NCBI GenBank assembly: GCA_944383895.1
Contig: CALWRH010000003.1
Location: 62,001 to 126,000, forward strand
Reading direction: 5' to 3'
Length of the DNA stretch: 64,000 nt
Origin: an uncultured Christensenellaceae bacterium
GTDB lineage: Bacteria > Bacillota > Clostridia > Christensenellales > UBA3700
Each line of letters begins with the position of its first letter. Within the stretch, counting starts at the first letter, position 1. A program made the position numbers and the translations under genes. Below are positions 61,910 to 64,000 of this stretch, in pieces. The notes beneath the pieces are model-generated. The model saw only the letters and a list, made by a program, of their open reading frames with translations. It was not told the origin of the DNA and did not search any database.

Positions 61910-64000
61910 ATGACCGATAAAGAGATAAGAAGGATACTCATAGAATATCTTTCGGCAACGAACAGGACTTACAGAATTTTTCAGGAAAAGAGCATAGGTT
62001 CGTCGATATGTGACGTAATGCTTGTCACCGACAAACTGTGCGGATTTGAAATCAAAAGCGACAGCGACAATTTTGCCAGAATTAAAAGGCAGATCGACGC
62101 ATACGTCGCTTTTTTTGATGAAAACACACTTGTCGTCGGGGCGACGCACGTTGAAGATGCAATAGCAAAAATGCCGTCGGATTGGGGGATATGGTGCGTT
62201 GAAAAGGACGGGATAAAAGTAATACGCGTAGCGACGGGGAACAAAAAAGCGGAGATTAAACAACAATTGTCTGTGCTTTGGAAAATCGAACTGCAGAATA
62301 TTTTGCTTAAAAACCGCTTTCCTGCAATGAGAACGAAGCCGAAAGACGAAATTATCAAAAAACTGATCGTATTACCTCAAAATGCCCTGAAAAAGCAAAT
62401 TGTGCAAGAGCTGCTCGCTCGGGATTACTCAGTGTTCAACGCTGAAGATTTTACGTTGAGAAGTATTGCGGAAGGGGGCAAATCCGATGACAATGACGTT
62501 GAAATGCCGTTCGAAAAAGAGCTTGCCGACTATCTTTCGGAAAGAGATCTGGCAGAATTCACGTTAGACAGGTGGATGAAAATTTACAGGAATGCCCTTG
62601 AAATGAAAACGCAAAAAGAAAAGCGCTCGATTCAGGTGTCGGGAACGGTCGAACACCGCATCGGTTATCGGGACATAAACGTATATTTAGGCGTGCCGTG
62701 GATATCGCTCGATATAGTAAAAGATTTTTTGAGGGAAGTTTTCAAGTTGTCGAAACCTGACAACCTGATATATTACGAGCCGATTACCGGGCATTGGAGC
62801 TGTTCGCTTTGCCATCTGAATTCCGAAGAAGTAAATTATGTATACGGATTGCCGTATTTCAACGCTATGAGAATACTTGAAGCCACCCTCAACCTAAGGG
62901 AAATAAAAGTTTATTCGGGAGGGAAGTATTGCGAGAGCATTACGTTTGCGGCAATCGAAAAACAAAAGAAGATAATGCAGGCTTTTCAGGACTGGGTATG
63001 GCAGGACGAGGATCGCCGCTATGAGATAGAAGAGGCGTATAACGATCTTTTCGGAGAAAGGGGCGGGCAAAAGTACGACGGGAGCAAATTGAAGTTTAAG
63101 GATATGATAACGCAGATCCGATTGTACGATTACCAGAAAAATGCCGTGCAGAAGATAATTTCCACGCCCAACACATTACTTGCCTTCGACGTCGGGGCAG
63201 GTAAAACATACGTTATGATCGCTGCGGCTATGTGTATGAGGCAGATGGGCATGTCTGAAAAAAACCTGTTTGTCGTACCCAACAATATAGTGGGGCAATG
63301 GGAAGTTATGTTTAAAAAACTATACCCCGAAGCGAATATACTCGTAGTTTCGCCGGATTCGTTCGGCGTGGAGAAAAGACAAAAGGTGCTGAGGCTCATC
63401 AGAGACGGAGATTTCGACGGAATAATAATCGCTTATAGTTGTTTCGGGTTGATCCCTTTATCTGCAAAATATCTGACTGAGAAAATGAAACACGAAATAG
63501 CCAAACTGGAAGCCGCGATATGCGATCCGAAAATATCCTGCACGCCGAACGCCAAAGCTCTTGCGAGTCGGCAAAAGCAGATCGCCGTAAGCATCAACGA
63601 TTTCATATCTGCGATAACGCCTTTCGCTCTGAGCGGGGTAACCTTTGAAGAACTTGGAATAAACACCATTTTTCTCGACGAAGCGCATAACTACAAAAAC
63701 ATCCCGATAAAGACCTGTATGAGAAACGTTCGCGGAGTCAATCTGAAAGGATCGGAAAAATGCCTTGACATGTTGTTGAAGGTCAGATGCGTACAGGAGA
63801 TGAACGGGGGAAGGGGTGCGGTGCTGGCAACCGGGACTCCTCTTTGCAATTCTATATCGGATACATACAATATGCAGGTTTATCTGCAAAGCAGCACTCT
63901 TGAAAAGATGAATCTCATTCAGTTCGACAATTGGGTCAAGACTTTTGCAAGGTTAGAAAAAGTATGTGAAATAGACGTTGACACTTCTGCTTTCAGGATG
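61910..64000 (+). CDS. Giant helicase with N-terminal sce7726-like nuclease domain (partial)
   Basis: The first 697 residues are in the window and the frame is open at the edge. Residues 1-110 have D35, E47-x-K49 and Q61 in 'CDVMLVTDKLCGFEIKSDSD', a sce7726-type PD-(D/E)XK core. A linker with paired cysteines (CSLC near 300) follows. The helicase engine then has 'LYDYQKNAVQKII', Walker A VGAGKT (428-433), VVPNNIVGQW, DEAHNYKN (590-597) and ATGTPLCNS. It resembles the SNF2-type half of the very large helicase/methylase proteins of phages and integrative elements. AGGA precedes the ATG by 10 bases. Gene end and any methylase half are outside the window. Confidence 0.8.
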   Translation, partial: MTDKEIRRILIEYLSATNRTYRIFQEKSIGSSICDVMLVTDKLCGFEIKSDSDNFARIKRQIDAYVAFFDENTLVVGATHVEDAIAKMPSDWGIWCVEKDGIKVIRVATGNKKAEIKQQLSVLWKIELQNILLKNRFPAMRTKPKDEIIKKLIVLPQNALKKQIVQELLARDYSVFNAEDFTLRSIAEGGKSDDNDVEMPFEKELADYLSERDLAEFTLDRWMKIYRNALEMKTQKEKRSIQVSGTVEHRIGYRDINVYLGVPWISLDIVKDFLREVFKLSKPDNLIYYEPITGHWSCSLCHLNSEEVNYVYGLPYFNAMRILEATLNLREIKVYSGGKYCESITFAAIEKQKKIMQAFQDWVWQDEDRRYEIEEAYNDLFGERGGQKYDGSKLKFKDMITQIRLYDYQKNAVQKIISTPNTLLAFDVGAGKTYVMIAAAMCMRQMGMSEKNLFVVPNNIVGQWEVMFKKLYPEANILVVSPDSFGVEKRQKVLRLIRDGDFDGIIIAYSCFGLIPLSAKYLTEKMKHEIAKLEAAICDPKISCTPNAKALASRQKQIAVSINDFISAITPFALSGVTFEELGINTIFLDEAHNYKNIPIKTCMRNVRGVNLKGSEKCLDMLLKVRCVQEMNGGRGAVLATGTPLCNSISDTYNMQVYLQSSTLEKMNLIQFDNWVKTFARLEKVCEIDVDTSAFRM

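Overview
The window looks like a chromosomal segment of an uncultured, spore-forming, host-associated clostridium (Bacillota, class Clostridia). The evidence is a SpoIIE phosphatase, a GerA/GerB/GerC-type germinant receptor operon, consensus TTGACA/TATAAT promoters, AGGAGG-type ribosome binding sites, and sugar catabolism typical of gut Clostridia (sialic acid, inositol, host or plant glycans). Species cannot be named from the sequence alone.

Layout. (1) 1-3148, minus strand: sialic acid operon in the order sialidase, nanE, nanK, nanA (cut by the window start). (2) 3380-15080, plus strand: a membrane protein, a GH30-family lipoprotein glycosidase, then a five-gene oligopeptide-type ABC transporter (binding protein, two permeases, two ATPases). 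One permease and both ATPases carry large extra domains. (3) 15121-17692: a TldD/TldE (PmbA) protease pair. (4) 18053-26174: a complete seven-gene myo-inositol operon, iolJ-C-B-D-E-A-G, ending in a strong terminator. (5) 26430-28794: a small membrane protein and a GH110-like beta-helix protein, convergent on a shared terminator. (6) 29097-35125: spoIIE divergent from a three-gene germinant receptor operon. (7) 35218-35562: tmRNA (ssrA) with its own promoter and terminator.

From just after ssrA to the window end the DNA changes character. It becomes more AT-rich, mosaic and densely packed with defence and mobile-element genes. First come a small PD-(D/E)XK-like protein, a large serine recombinase with a 50-residue small protein upstream, repeat-rich non-coding DNA, and a sigma-like mobile-element protein followed by large hairpins (35618-39460). 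Next is a long plus-strand defence operon: Fic, an Abi/HEPN-like protein, a CD-NTase-like nucleotidyltransferase, then a type I restriction-modification locus (hsdM, hsdS, hsdR). Extra genes are inserted between the hsd genes: a TPR membrane protein, a three-TM protein and a HATPase-STAS-like protein. A DUF5655-type nuclease and two tandem DUF262 (GmrSD/RloF-like) proteins follow, and the region ends in a terminator at 56485-56506.

The last segment, 56903-64000, is the best candidate for an undescribed system. It encodes two small proteins that look like degenerate DnaQ-fold exonucleases flanking an unknown protein, a WYL-domain regulator translationally coupled to a uracil-DNA-glycosylase-like protein, and the first 697 residues of a giant helicase. 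That helicase has an N-terminal sce7726-like PD-(D/E)XK domain and a VGAGKT/DEAH engine related to mobile-element SNF2 helicases. All domain calls are made by eye from sequence motifs; no database search was run.
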